The notes under the pieces are model-generated. The model ran no database searches. It was not told the origin of the DNA and worked only from the letters and a program-made list of their open reading frames with translations. The position numbers were made by a program, and so were the translations under genes. From a virus, in IMG/VR virus record IMGVR_UViG_3300031951_000017, positions 99,929 through 163,928 of that record: a stretch of 64,000 bases of DNA. One strand, written 5' to 3'. Position 1 is the stretch's first letter, and each line of letters opens with the position of its first letter. This document shows, piece after piece, positions 35,480-43,084 of this stretch.

Positions 35480-36755
35480 ACATATCAATATTACTATAAA
35501 TATCCATCATTTTGTTAATTGTTATCTTATCAATAATACCATCAGATTTTAGTTTATTATCCTCTTGAAATATTTCGACAGAAAATTTCATAGCTTCATC
35601 AAATTCACCATTATTCCAATCAGTTATTGTTTGGAAATCAGTAATATAGTCTTCATATCCCATATCATACAACATTTTTTGTATCTCTTTAACTGATTCT
35701 CCCTTATCACCTAATTCAATCACATCTGAACCATTTTTAACACTATCAATTGATGGGGATGTGACATAGTTAATTGTTTGAGGTTCATTTGTATTAGTTT
35801 TTTGAGATTCTAAAGCCCATTTCATCGCAGCCTCTTCAGGTGTTTCAGTAGGATTGATTGAAATTAAATCCACTTTTCCACCTTCTAAAGCTTTTTCTAA
35901 TGACTCGGTAGCCTTTGCAATCATATATTCTTTTACTTGTTCCTCATACCCAAGTAACCCATTAACCATAGCTCTTAAATCGTTCTTGGTTCTACTATCC
36001 AAATCTTTTTTACTTTCTAAAACATCTCTAAACACAAAAAGATAAAGTTTATCGGCAGTCCAAGCTGTACCGCCAACTTTAAACACTAATTCAGATAATT
36101 TAAACACACCAATTTTCTTTAATATCATCAATAAATTCATGATGTATTTTGGTGTTTTATCTTTTAAACTCTTAATGAAATTTTTACCTAGGTTCTTTTT
36201 CATTAATTTACTAATGGTACTAGATTCCTTAGACATAATTTTACCAAGAGATACTAAATCTTTAGTCTCTTCCGCAGTAAGTTTAGCACCTGATTTATAT
36301 TTTTTAATTAAGTCTTTAGTACCTTTTATACCTCTTCTGCCTATAACCTTAGTACCTTTAAGTCCTTTCATTAATTCACCTCCAGGTATAATACTTAGTG
36401 CTAACATCATTGTACCCATGTATTTATCACCTTCATTATAGTAAGTTACCGCATCAGTAACTCCCGCTAAAGTGGATATCCCAAGAAACAACGGAGCCGC
36501 AGGTGTTGGTATCATTCCTAGTACGGCAGTCGATATCTCTACTAATGTCAACCAATCGTGATTATTAAATGAAGCAAACCAATTATATAAACTTTTAAAT
36601 TTCTGTTTTATTTTTTTCCAAAATTCAAAATCTTCATTTAATAATTCAGATTCTAATATCATTATGTTTTCCTTGTAAGTTACAGTTGAATCATACTGCA
36701 TCATTAATCTAACTCTTTCAAGTAGAACTTCAGGATTATTTTTTTCAATGTTCAT
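35466..36755 (-). CDS. Leader-bearing hydrophobic protein with peptidoglycan-binding-like end
   Basis: 429 residues. Leader region about 1-35 (LLERVRLMMQYDS, MILE|S). Hydrophobic block about 55-125 (ISTAVLGMIPTPAAPLFLGIS, MMLALSIIPGG) similar to 18070-19482 and to pre-toxin-type regions. Basic middle (VIGRRGIKGTKDLIKKYKSG). C-terminus about 345-425 PG_binding_1-like (LGDKGESVKEIQKMLYDMGY, LKSDGIIDKITINKM). Late-like motif at 36771-36780. Confidence 0.68.
   Translation of the reverse strand: MNIEKNNPEVLLERVRLMMQYDSTVTYKENIMILESELLNEDFEFWKKIKQKFKSLYNWFASFNNHDWLTLVEISTAVLGMIPTPAAPLFLGISTLAGVTDAVTYYNEGDKYMGTMMLALSIIPGGELMKGLKGTKVIGRRGIKGTKDLIKKYKSGAKLTAEETKDLVSLGKIMSKESSTISKLMKKNLGKNFIKSLKDKTPKYIMNLLMILKKIGVFKLSELVFKVGGTAWTADKLYLFVFRDVLESKKDLDSRTKNDLRAMVNGLLGYEEQVKEYMIAKATESLEKALEGGKVDLISINPTETPEEAAMKWALESQKTNTNEPQTINYVTSPSIDSVKNGSDVIELGDKGESVKEIQKMLYDMGYEDYITDFQTITDWNNGEFDEAMKFSVEIFQEDNKLKSDGIIDKITINKMMDIYSNIDMYARQ
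35494..35504 (-). promoter_or_regulatory. Late-type promoter motif
   Basis: Gene-sense GATATTTATAG inside the end of the upstream gene, 15 bases before the ATG at 35479. Confidence 0.45.
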
Positions 36756-36770
36756 TGATTACTCTTTTTA

Positions 36771-36780
36771 TGTAAATATT
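36771..36780 (-). promoter_or_regulatory. Late-like promoter motif
   Basis: Gene-sense AATATTTACA, 15 bases before the ATG at 36755. Confidence 0.4.
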
Positions 36781-36811
36781 TTGATAATAAATAAAAATGT
36801 CCATATATTTG
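36780..36811 (+). promoter_or_regulatory. Host-type promoter
   Basis: TTTG 36780-36783, 20-base spacer, TATATTTG 36804-36811, then the ATG at 36816. Confidence 0.65.
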
Positions 36812-36815
36812 CCAA

Positions 36816-37124
36816 ATGGAAACAATAAATATTGGAGATTTAGTTTATAATACTAAAACAAAAACTGAACATTTAGTCGAATCTATTGAGTTAGTTGACG
36901 ATGACTTTATAATTTTTACTGACGACATTAAATGTTTTCCTATATCTGATTTGGTTAGATTACCAAAATCAAAAATAGCTAGATTATTTTTATCTTGGTT
37001 TGAGAACAAAAAATTAAACGATGAAGACGAAAAGGAACTAGATGATTTAATTAAACGTACAAAACCAATAACAATTCAAATCTGTGATATTGAAGGGTAT
37101 ATTAAAGAACAGGGTTTAAAGTAA
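36816..37124 (+). CDS. Small uncharacterised protein under host-type promoter
   Basis: 102 residues: an N-terminal small beta domain (NIGDLVYNTKTKTEHLVESIE, IIFTDDIKCFPISDLVRL) of SH3/KOW-like look, then a charged helical end. The promoter sits so close that the message would be nearly leaderless. It lacks the leader peptide, consistent with early expression. Its last 9 bases overlap the convergent gene. Confidence 0.6.
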   Translation: METINIGDLVYNTKTKTEHLVESIELVDDDFIIFTDDIKCFPISDLVRLPKSKIARLFLSWFENKKLNDEDEKELDDLIKRTKPITIQICDIEGYIKEQGLK

Positions 37125-37454
37125 GGTATTACCCTTTCCTCTTGTAACTCCACTAGACCATTTTGATTTTTGGTCGATTGGATTTGCCTTACCTCTATTG
37201 AGTTTTACTATATCACTCCACTTTGTATTACCAATTTGATTTGCGGGACCTCTAGTAACACCAGATTCCCATTTTGTTACCGCAGGATATTTTTGACCCC
37301 CTCCTGATGGACTTGCAGAAGAACCTCCACCTGACGAAGCTGGTGGAGTTGACGGAGCAGGACTAGTTGTTCCACCCTCGTCTTGTTCATCAATCTCACG
37401 TTTACGTTCATCAGTATATTGACGTAATAATTTAATAATCTTTTGTATATCCAT
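37116..37454 (-). CDS. Small repeat protein with WxSGVTRGxxN motifs
   Basis: 112 residues. Helical start (IQKIIKLLRQYTDERKREID), Gly/Ser/Pro-rich linker, then three copies of a roughly 17-residue unit: KWESGVTRGPANQIG, KWSDIVKLNRGKANPI and KWSSGVTRGKGNTL. Repeats of this type suggest binding to a repeated partner in the virion. Start codon abuts the upstream stop. Unknown function. Confidence 0.6.
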   Translation of the reverse strand: MDIQKIIKLLRQYTDERKREIDEQDEGGTTSPAPSTPPASSGGGSSASPSGGGQKYPAVTKWESGVTRGPANQIGNTKWSDIVKLNRGKANPIDQKSKWSSGVTRGKGNTLL

Positions 37455-37750
37455 TAAAAAAAATCTGCTTTTGGTAATCTTTTAGTATTCACAGTATAGT
37501 ACTCATTTAAGAATCCCATGAGTTCGTCCTCGTCAATATCAATCATTTCATCATCATCTTCAAACTCATCATCCTCGTCAAAAAAGTCAAAAGATTCGGT
37601 TAATAAATTATACCCAAAATCTTTTGCCTCTTTCAATGATATTGTATCATTTCTCACTTCATCCTCAGAATCTAAAGTGGTTCTAAATGAGACCTCCAAA
37701 GTATTTGCGTCATCATTTAAGAAATAACTAACAATCTCAGTAACTTCCAT
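37454..37750 (-). CDS. Small acidic protein
   Basis: 98 residues with SYFLNDDANTLEVSFRTTLDSED, then FDEDDEFEDDDEMIDIDEDEL. Probably a small domain with an acidic tail; unrecognised. Part of an operon with the genes on both sides. Confidence 0.5.
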   Translation of the reverse strand: MEVTEIVSYFLNDDANTLEVSFRTTLDSEDEVRNDTISLKEAKDFGYNLLTESFDFFDEDDEFEDDDEMIDIDEDELMGFLNEYYTVNTKRLPKADFF

Positions 37751-37755
37751 AAAAA

Positions 37756-38556
37756 TTATTTTAACATTCTCTTAAACATGTTAAGAGTTTTATCAACACT
37801 CTCATTAATTTTTGGTTTTGAAAACTCTTCCTTTCTTTCAAATACTACTGAATCATCATCTGAAAATATCATTAACATATCAATGTCATCATCTTCATTA
37901 TTAGTATCTTCAATATAAGGTTCTGAAATTTCATCCTCACTTTCAATATCATAGGTTAACCTGTTTCCAGAAGAAATAAAGTCATCTAAATCTAATTTAC
38001 TTGTGAACATATTCATTGATTCATCAATCTCTTCATACATATTTGGTCCACATTCACATATACCTTCATACATACCACATTCAGAACAAGTCTTCGGTTC
38101 TTCATCTAATTCCTCAGGTTCATTTAAATATTTTTCAATATCGTGTTTACCAATTAAATGACCTTTTTCTTTTTTTCCTCCAAATGCAAACATTTTCTCA
38201 CCACTCGGATAACTAACTTCATCTTCGAATTCTAATTCATCTTCAGCATCAGGTCTGTTATACTTATAACTTTTTCCTTTCTCTAGTTTATCTAATGCAA
38301 TTTCTTCCATTTCATTATAACCACATTCATTACATTCACCTGATGATTCTTTCATATAAATTTTATTATTATATTCAGATACTTCACCATTTGAATTTAT
38401 GGTGATGCCACCTTTATCATTTGCAAAATCTTGAACCATTAAAGGTTGGGTGTTTGATGTGTTTTGTCTTGTAACGTAACCATCATATGGTGTTTTGTGT
38501 AAATCAAGAATATTTTCTCTTTCTGATTTATCTACATTTAAAAAATAAGGTCTCAT
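37756..38556 (-). CDS. Leader-bearing acidic protein with zinc-ribbon-like Cys pairs
   Basis: 266 residues. N-terminus LNVDKSERENILDLHKTPYDGY belongs to the second leader type. Cys pairs: CNECGYNE near 78, then CSECGMYEGICECGP near 158-172, which could bind zinc. Otherwise acidic (EDEISEPYIEDTNNEDDDID). Ends in LNMFKRMLK. Late motif at 38569-38580. Probably a virion or core protein. Confidence 0.6.
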   Translation of the reverse strand: MRPYFLNVDKSERENILDLHKTPYDGYVTRQNTSNTQPLMVQDFANDKGGITINSNGEVSEYNNKIYMKESSGECNECGYNEMEEIALDKLEKGKSYKYNRPDAEDELEFEDEVSYPSGEKMFAFGGKKEKGHLIGKHDIEKYLNEPEELDEEPKTCSECGMYEGICECGPNMYEEIDESMNMFTSKLDLDDFISSGNRLTYDIESEDEISEPYIEDTNNEDDDIDMLMIFSDDDSVVFERKEEFSKPKINESVDKTLNMFKRMLK

Positions 38557-38568
38557 AATTTAATTTTA

Positions 38569-38580
38569 ATATAAATATTT
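38569..38580 (-). promoter_or_regulatory. Late-type promoter motif
   Basis: Gene-sense AAATATTTATAT, 13 bases before the ATG. Confidence 0.5.
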
Positions 38581-39184
38581 ATTTTGTGACTATAAACCAT
38601 TGTAAAATACTTGGTATATTACTATGTATAATTCTTTCCACGTTTTCTATGGTAACTTTTTTATTTTCTTTTTCTAGTGTTTTAATTGCTCCAGTAATAA
38701 TAGCATCTTTAACATCATCAGCCATTTCTAAAACCTCATCACAAATTTCACTTGAAACTCTATGGTATTCAAAATCAATTTCCATACGACTTTGTCCCAT
38801 AACTAAATATTTGGTTGCCTGAAGCATATTAGTGACACCGCATTGTCTTAATTTTTCTAAAAATTCTACTAATAGCGCTAAGTTAGTATTACGTAAAAAA
38901 CCACCTCGTTTTTTAATTAATTCAGCCATTGACTCAGCTTTACCTTCTTGGATGTTGTTATCTCCTTTTTCAACTAATATCCACTTATCAGCGTCTGACA
39001 ATAAGTCTAATTTTGAACCATTTTCCCAATCTACTTGGTAATGGGTGTTACCCATAACATCGTTTGACCCTGTTACAACACCTTTTAGCCCAGGCTTTAA
39101 ACTTTCTCCTTCCATATACCAAAGCATGATTTTATCACCTTTACTTAACGGAGCGTTAACATTTCTTTTATCTATTTTACTCAT
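38579..39184 (-). CDS. DUF4314-like domain protein
   Basis: 201 residues. The first 75 hold KGDKIMLWYMEGESLKPGLKG and DWENGSKLDLLSDADKW, the layout of the DUF4314/KOW-like domain. The second part (85-201) is helical, starting KAESMAELIKKRGGFLRNTNL. Function unknown; common in phages by my recollection. Late motif just upstream. Confidence 0.62.
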   Translation of the reverse strand: MSKIDKRNVNAPLSKGDKIMLWYMEGESLKPGLKGVVTGSNDVMGNTHYQVDWENGSKLDLLSDADKWILVEKGDNNIQEGKAESMAELIKKRGGFLRNTNLALLVEFLEKLRQCGVTNMLQATKYLVMGQSRMEIDFEYHRVSSEICDEVLEMADDVKDAIITGAIKTLEKENKKVTIENVERIIHSNIPSILQWFIVTK

Positions 39185-39187
39185 AAT

Positions 39188-39213
39188 AATAAATATTAAT
39201 TACTATTTATAAG
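39188..39213. promoter_or_regulatory. Paired late-type motifs between divergent genes
   Basis: Minus: gene-sense AATATTTATT at 39188-39197 (ATG 39184). Plus: CTATTTATAAG at 39203-39213 (ATG 39218). Confidence 0.5.
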
Positions 39214-39217
39214 TATT

Positions 39218-39838
39218 ATGGAAATTATTATTACCGAGAATCAAAAAAAATTATTACTTTTGTCCGAATCTATGGAAAAAGTAGGTGATATAATTAAACA
39301 TATGTCAAACGTAGGTATTGATGCAATTAAAAAGGCAAACGAAAATTTTAAATTTGATTTAAAGATTTTATTAACCTTCAGTGCTGCAATTGGTGGAGTT
39401 TTTGGACCATTAAGTGAGTTTGTGTCTGGGTCATTCCCCCATTTGTCTGAAGAAAATATTCTATTAATAACTTTAGCCGTTGTTATGGTTATAGTGACTG
39501 AACATACAGGAAATGTTAAAAAGTTATTATTAGAGATTAAAAATAGAAATCTACAAAAAGAATTTAATAAAACACTAGAGATAGGAACAGATTTAAGAAA
39601 TTCTTTTTTAGATTTTGTTAATAGTTTAAATTTAACATTTTCTAAAGTAACCATTATGATGAGTTACGCTTTTCTAATTCCTATTTTAGATATTCTTCTA
39701 GATTTGTCAAAAGAAAATTCAACTGAAAGTATTAAAGAGATAGCATATCGGATGGGACTTTCTTTAGGAACTCACTTTTCGGCCATATTCATAAAAGAAA
39801 TTGTCACTAAAATAATAGAAAGATTTAAAAAAGATTAA
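39218..39838 (+). CDS. Leader-bearing membrane protein
   Basis: 206 residues. Starts IIITENQKKLLLLSE|S, the short leader form. Three hydrophobic stretches: about 50-65 (ILLTFSAAIGGVFGPL), 85-97 (ILLITLAVVMVIV) and 145-160 (VTIMMSYAFLIPILDILL), with charged helices between. Could be a virion-carried membrane protein or a lysis protein; the leader and late motif favour the first. It overlaps the convergent gene by 4 bases. Confidence 0.6.
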   Translation: MEIIITENQKKLLLLSESMEKVGDIIKHMSNVGIDAIKKANENFKFDLKILLTFSAAIGGVFGPLSEFVSGSFPHLSEENILLITLAVVMVIVTEHTGNVKKLLLEIKNRNLQKEFNKTLEIGTDLRNSFLDFVNSLNLTFSKVTIMMSYAFLIPILDILLDLSKENSTESIKEIAYRMGLSLGTHFSAIFIKEIVTKIIERFKKD

Positions 39839-40218
39839 TAGTATCTTCTTTTGAAACTTTCTAAAAGTGATTTACAATTAATAGACGAGACATAAATTTT
39901 ATCCTCAGTAAACTCACTTGTTATTTTAAAAATGTCTTGGGCTAAATTTAATGTCATACTAACATATTCTTTATCAGTAATTCCTTCTTTTCCGGAAGAA
40001 CAAAATTTAATAATATGTGGTTTGTAACTAGGGTTTGTTAAAATTTCATCGATAATAATATCAACCTTAATTATGTTTTTTTCTTCCCCATAAATCTTTT
40101 TAGTGGTTGGGTTAACATACTTAACCACATAGTTAATCTTAACTTTAGAGTCTTTGTCCTCAGTTAACATACCAATCCAAGACATTGGTTTATCGATTAA
40201 AATTTCATCAAAATTCAT
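39835..40218 (-). CDS. Uncharacterised small protein
   Basis: 127 residues from the ATG at 40218, preferred to the one at 40224, which overlaps the late motif (40222-40231). Beta-rich: KVKINYVVKYVNPTTKKIYGE and IIKVDIIIDEIL, ending KSLLESFKRRYY. No family recognised. Confidence 0.55.
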   Translation of the reverse strand: MNFDEILIDKPMSWIGMLTEDKDSKVKINYVVKYVNPTTKKIYGEEKNIIKVDIIIDEILTNPSYKPHIIKFCSSGKEGITDKEYVSMTLNLAQDIFKITSEFTEDKIYVSSINCKSLLESFKRRYY

Positions 40219-40221
40219 ACT

Positions 40222-40231
40222 CATAAATATT
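40222..40231 (-). promoter_or_regulatory. Late-type promoter motif
   Basis: Gene-sense AATATTTATG directly before the ATG at 40218. Confidence 0.4.
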
Positions 40232-40241
40232 ATAAAAAAAT

Positions 40242-40267
40242 AAAAGACCTAATTTCTTAGGTCTTTT
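40242..40267 (-). terminator. Hairpin terminator
   Basis: AAAAGACCTAA-TTTC-TTAGGTCTTTT, 11-bp stem, followed on the minus strand by ATTTTTTTAT. It follows no coding gene, but ends the candidate small RNA. Confidence 0.75.
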
Positions 40268-40325
40268 GGTGTTATATATATGTAATACCCTACAAGTAGG
40301 GTGGGGGTATATGATAAATATACCC
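40242..40325 (-). ncRNA. Candidate small non-coding RNA under a late-type promoter
   Basis: Within a 145-base gene-free gap. Minus-strand order: gene-sense late motif TATATTTATC (within 40311-40322, itself in an inverted repeat GGGTATA/TATACCC at 305-311 and 319-325), a short hairpin ACCCTAC-TT-GTAGGGT (287-302), then the terminator at 40242-40267. The predicted RNA of about 65-70 bases has no ATG. Promoter, hairpin and terminator without a frame is a typical small-RNA layout; expression is not shown. Confidence 0.4.
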
Positions 40326-40369
40326 AATTTTAAAAAAAATACTTCTGAAAGTCCAATAAATCGAACTTT

Positions 40370-41203
40370 TTATTTAAGTAAATTGTAGTATTCTTTAAAA
40401 TGTTTGATACGGTCTGCTAATCCAATGGTTCCGCCATTAACTCTTTTAGTTACAGCTGTAATTGTTGCATCATCGGCACCTTTATCACAAATAGACCAAA
40501 GTTTATTTGAGTCAAAGAAAAACGCTGCAGACGCTAATGGATATTTGGTGGCAACTAAATCAGGATTTGACACAGTATCTTCACCAATAAACTTAGCAAA
40601 ATTTGTATAATTTTGTTTGCCTGTCAATTGGATGTAACCTCTACCACGAAATTTGAATCCTTCACCTGTTGATTCATCACCATTACCCATTCTTCCACCA
40701 TAAACTTTTGAAGCTATTTTTTGTGGATTTCTAGCATAACTTTCAGCTAAATTACCAGGGAAATATTTTGGGAATATCTTTTTAAGTCCATCTGCAGAAT
40801 AGTTTAAATTCTCCTGAACTGCTTTGAATCCGCCTGATTCGTGACCACATTGTGCTAAAAAGTGCGCCAATCTTAATGGATTAGTAATATTAAATTTCTT
40901 AGCGGTGTCAGGAATTTGTGATATTACCGCGTCAGGAATGTGACCTTTTAAATTTTGTAGTTTAAATTCTGAACTTGTAGGAATAACAACATCCTCAGTC
41001 ACTACTTGTGTTGGAGGAGTATTACTCTCAAGTCTTGCCATTGTTGCTGGACCTACAATACCATCAGCTTGTAATCCGTGTTTAGTTTGCCATTCTTTTA
41101 CGGCTTTTTCAGTCCCAGGACCAAAAACACCATCAGCGTTTAATCCCAATCTTTGTTGTAAGTTTTTAACTTCGTCACCTCTTGAACCAATTTTTAAAAT
41201 CAT
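40370..41203 (-). CDS. Endolysin: peptidoglycan-binding domain plus GH19 lysozyme/chitinase-like domain
   Basis: 277 residues. PG_binding_1 at about 3-58 (SRGDEVKNLQQRLGLNADG, FGPGTEKAVKEWQ). Catalytic GH19 domain from about 85: FLAQCGHESGGFKAV with the acid Glu122, YGGRMGNGDESTGEGFKFRGRGYIQLTG with a second acidic residue, and late VTKRVNGGTIGLADR. No signal peptide, so release depends on a holin. Unlike other wall-active proteins here, it has no leader. A weak late-type motif lies further upstream (41235-41247). Confidence 0.93.
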   Translation of the reverse strand: MILKIGSRGDEVKNLQQRLGLNADGVFGPGTEKAVKEWQTKHGLQADGIVGPATMARLESNTPPTQVVTEDVVIPTSSEFKLQNLKGHIPDAVISQIPDTAKKFNITNPLRLAHFLAQCGHESGGFKAVQENLNYSADGLKKIFPKYFPGNLAESYARNPQKIASKVYGGRMGNGDESTGEGFKFRGRGYIQLTGKQNYTNFAKFIGEDTVSNPDLVATKYPLASAAFFFDSNKLWSICDKGADDATITAVTKRVNGGTIGLADRIKHFKEYYNLLK

Positions 41204-41235
41204 TTTTGTAAATTTGAAATGTTTATGTATCTTTG
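41204..41235 (+). promoter_or_regulatory. Host-type promoter of the PPK2-like gene
   Basis: TTTTG ending 41208, 19-base spacer, TATCTTTG 41228-41235, ATG 41255. A minus-strand late-type motif at 41235-41247 overlaps its downstream edge. Confidence 0.65.
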
Positions 41236-41254
41236 CAATAAATATTTTAAAATT

Positions 41255-42274
41255 ATGGAATTATCAGAAAATGAAAAATACATTCAGTCAATCAATAAGA
41301 TACTAGATGTTTCAAACGTTAAATCCAAAAAAATAGATTTTTATTTAAGTGAGATTATCGCTCACTATGACGAACATTTAGTTGATTTCAAACTTCTAGA
41401 ACGTGGTGTTAGAAAGGTATTACTTAAAAAAGGAAATAAGAAAAAAAACTTCGAGTCTTTTTTTTGTAACATATGGGAGTCACTAGAAAAACGAAAGTTT
41501 GATGACGACACCGATGATATTGACGTTGACGAACCATCTATTCTTCCAAAGAAAATATATAGAAGAGAATTGTTTTTATTACAAGTTGAACTTCTTAAAC
41601 TTCAGGAATGGTTAAAAAGTACAGGTAAAACAGTTAGTATTGTTTTTGAGGGTAGGGACTCGGCTGGGAAGGGTTCAACAATAAAAAAATTCATAGAGAA
41701 CATGAACCCTAGATATTACAATACTATTGCTTTGGGTATCCCTACCGAGGATGAACGAAAGTTTTGGTGGGATAGATATCGTTCAAAGATACATAGGGCC
41801 AAAATCAATTTGTTTGATAGGAGTTGGTATAACCGGGGGTTGGTCGAACCTGTGATGGGTTATGGTACCGAACAAGAATATAATGACTTTATGAACAATG
41901 TTAATGATTTTGAAAAGTCATTAGTTAATAACGGAGACTATTTATTTAAACTTTGGTTTTCAATTGATAAGGATACTCAAAAAAATAGATTTAGTGTTAG
42001 GAAAAAATCTCCGTTAAAATATTGGAAGTATTCTGTAAATGACGAAAAAATGCAGGATAAATGGGAAGAATTTACAAAATATAAAGAAAAGTTATTTGAC
42101 CAAACATCTACGTCTGAACACCCTTGGGTAATCTTGGATTCAAATGATAAAAAGATTTCTGGATTAAATGCTATTAGGTACGTTCTTCAAAATATACCAT
42201 ATGGTAATAAAAATGAAGAGATTTTAAATCGAGAATTTCCTGAGGCTGTTTTAGTATTGGGCCCTAAAAATTGA
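41255..42274 (+). CDS. PPK2-family polyphosphate kinase
   Basis: Transfers phosphate between polyphosphate and nucleotides. 339 residues from the ATG at 41255 (upstream codons lie in the promoter). Walker A FEGRDSAGKGSTIK (131-144), Walker B INLFDRSWYNRGLVEP (184-199), lid Arg/Lys in RFSVRKKSPLKYWKYS, and late WVILDSNDKK: all typical of single-domain PPK2. The N-terminal 100 residues are extra helical sequence. Host-type promoter, hence early role likely, for example making ATP/dNTP precursors from host polyphosphate. Class (mono- or diphosphate acceptor) cannot be told. Confidence 0.92.
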   Translation: MELSENEKYIQSINKILDVSNVKSKKIDFYLSEIIAHYDEHLVDFKLLERGVRKVLLKKGNKKKNFESFFCNIWESLEKRKFDDDTDDIDVDEPSILPKKIYRRELFLLQVELLKLQEWLKSTGKTVSIVFEGRDSAGKGSTIKKFIENMNPRYYNTIALGIPTEDERKFWWDRYRSKIHRAKINLFDRSWYNRGLVEPVMGYGTEQEYNDFMNNVNDFEKSLVNNGDYLFKLWFSIDKDTQKNRFSVRKKSPLKYWKYSVNDEKMQDKWEEFTKYKEKLFDQTSTSEHPWVILDSNDKKISGLNAIRYVLQNIPYGNKNEEILNREFPEAVLVLGPKN

Positions 42275-43042
42275 TTAGGCTAAGTTATCCATTATACCCT
42301 CAATCTTATTAGCACTTCTAGCAACCGCACTTTCTTTTCTAGAATCTATAGCTAAGTCCCTTAATTCTTCCCTAGATGTTACACCATCTTTGACTGCTTT
42401 ATTAATTTTTTCGGCAAATTTTTTAAAAAATCCAGGACCATTCCAACTAGCATATATAAAATGGAATAATAATGGGTTGTCTGAATTTACAATTTGTCTA
42501 GCTCCGTCAGTTAAATATTTTTCTGATAAACTAGTGTAATGAGGTTTCATAATTTTAACAACTAAGTCTCTTAATTGATTTTCTAATTCACCACCCCTAT
42601 AACCATGTTTCCAAACATCCTTTGTTTTGTTTTTATCAATTATCGACCAAAACTCAACACCCGCTGGTGAAGTATTTAAATTACCACCATGTTTCCTATC
42701 AATACCAAACATAGTTTCTCCTGACCTACCCATAGCTCTTTTATAATGCCATTCAGGATTATAATATCCCCCTTCTATTTTATTAATGACCAATTTAGTC
42801 ATCTCATCAAAATTTCCTTGTGTTGTTGGTGAAATGTCTACACCTAATTCATTTTTATTTTTAGTATTAGGTTTAATTTTGTCATTATTTTTAACATTGA
42901 AGATGTTTTTACTGATGTCGTCAGCATTTATTTCTTTACCCATCATTAAACCTACGATGTCTTTTGCCAAATCTTCGTTCATAGGTAATTTAGATATTTC
43001 TCTAATTCGATTAATTTCTGATAAAATTTTTTTTTGATTCAT
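42275..43042 (-). CDS. Leader-bearing virion muramidase-like protein
   Basis: 255 residues from the ATG at 43042. Leader MNQKKILSEINRIREI. After a Lys/Asn linker comes the catalytic-like block NKIEGGYYNPEWH (Glu near 88), SGETMFGIDRKHGG, VEFWSII and a C-terminal helix bundle; the EGGY...G.T.FGI pattern is like GH108-type lysozymes. The leader and late motif suggest it is carried in the virion for entry, unlike the endolysin at 40370. Low certainty on the exact glycosidase family. Confidence 0.65.
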   Translation of the reverse strand: MNQKKILSEINRIREISKLPMNEDLAKDIVGLMMGKEINADDISKNIFNVKNNDKIKPNTKNKNELGVDISPTTQGNFDEMTKLVINKIEGGYYNPEWHYKRAMGRSGETMFGIDRKHGGNLNTSPAGVEFWSIIDKNKTKDVWKHGYRGGELENQLRDLVVKIMKPHYTSLSEKYLTDGARQIVNSDNPLLFHFIYASWNGPGFFKKFAEKINKAVKDGVTSREELRDLAIDSRKESAVARSANKIEGIMDNLA

Positions 43043-43055
43043 AATAAATGTATAT

Positions 43056-43074
43056 CTATAAATATTTATATAAA
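43056..43074. promoter_or_regulatory. Late-type motif shared by divergent genes
   Basis: CTATAAATATTTATATAAA, palindromic core, serving ATGs at 43042 (minus) and 43085 (plus). Confidence 0.5.
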
Positions 43075-43084
43075 AATAGTTTTT

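Noticed and set aside
40326-40375. Possible tRNA remnant (minus strand starts AAAAAGTTCGATTTATTGG)
   Set aside because: Only a TTCGA-like element; no acceptor or anticodon stem could be folded, and no intact tRNA gene was seen anywhere in the window.
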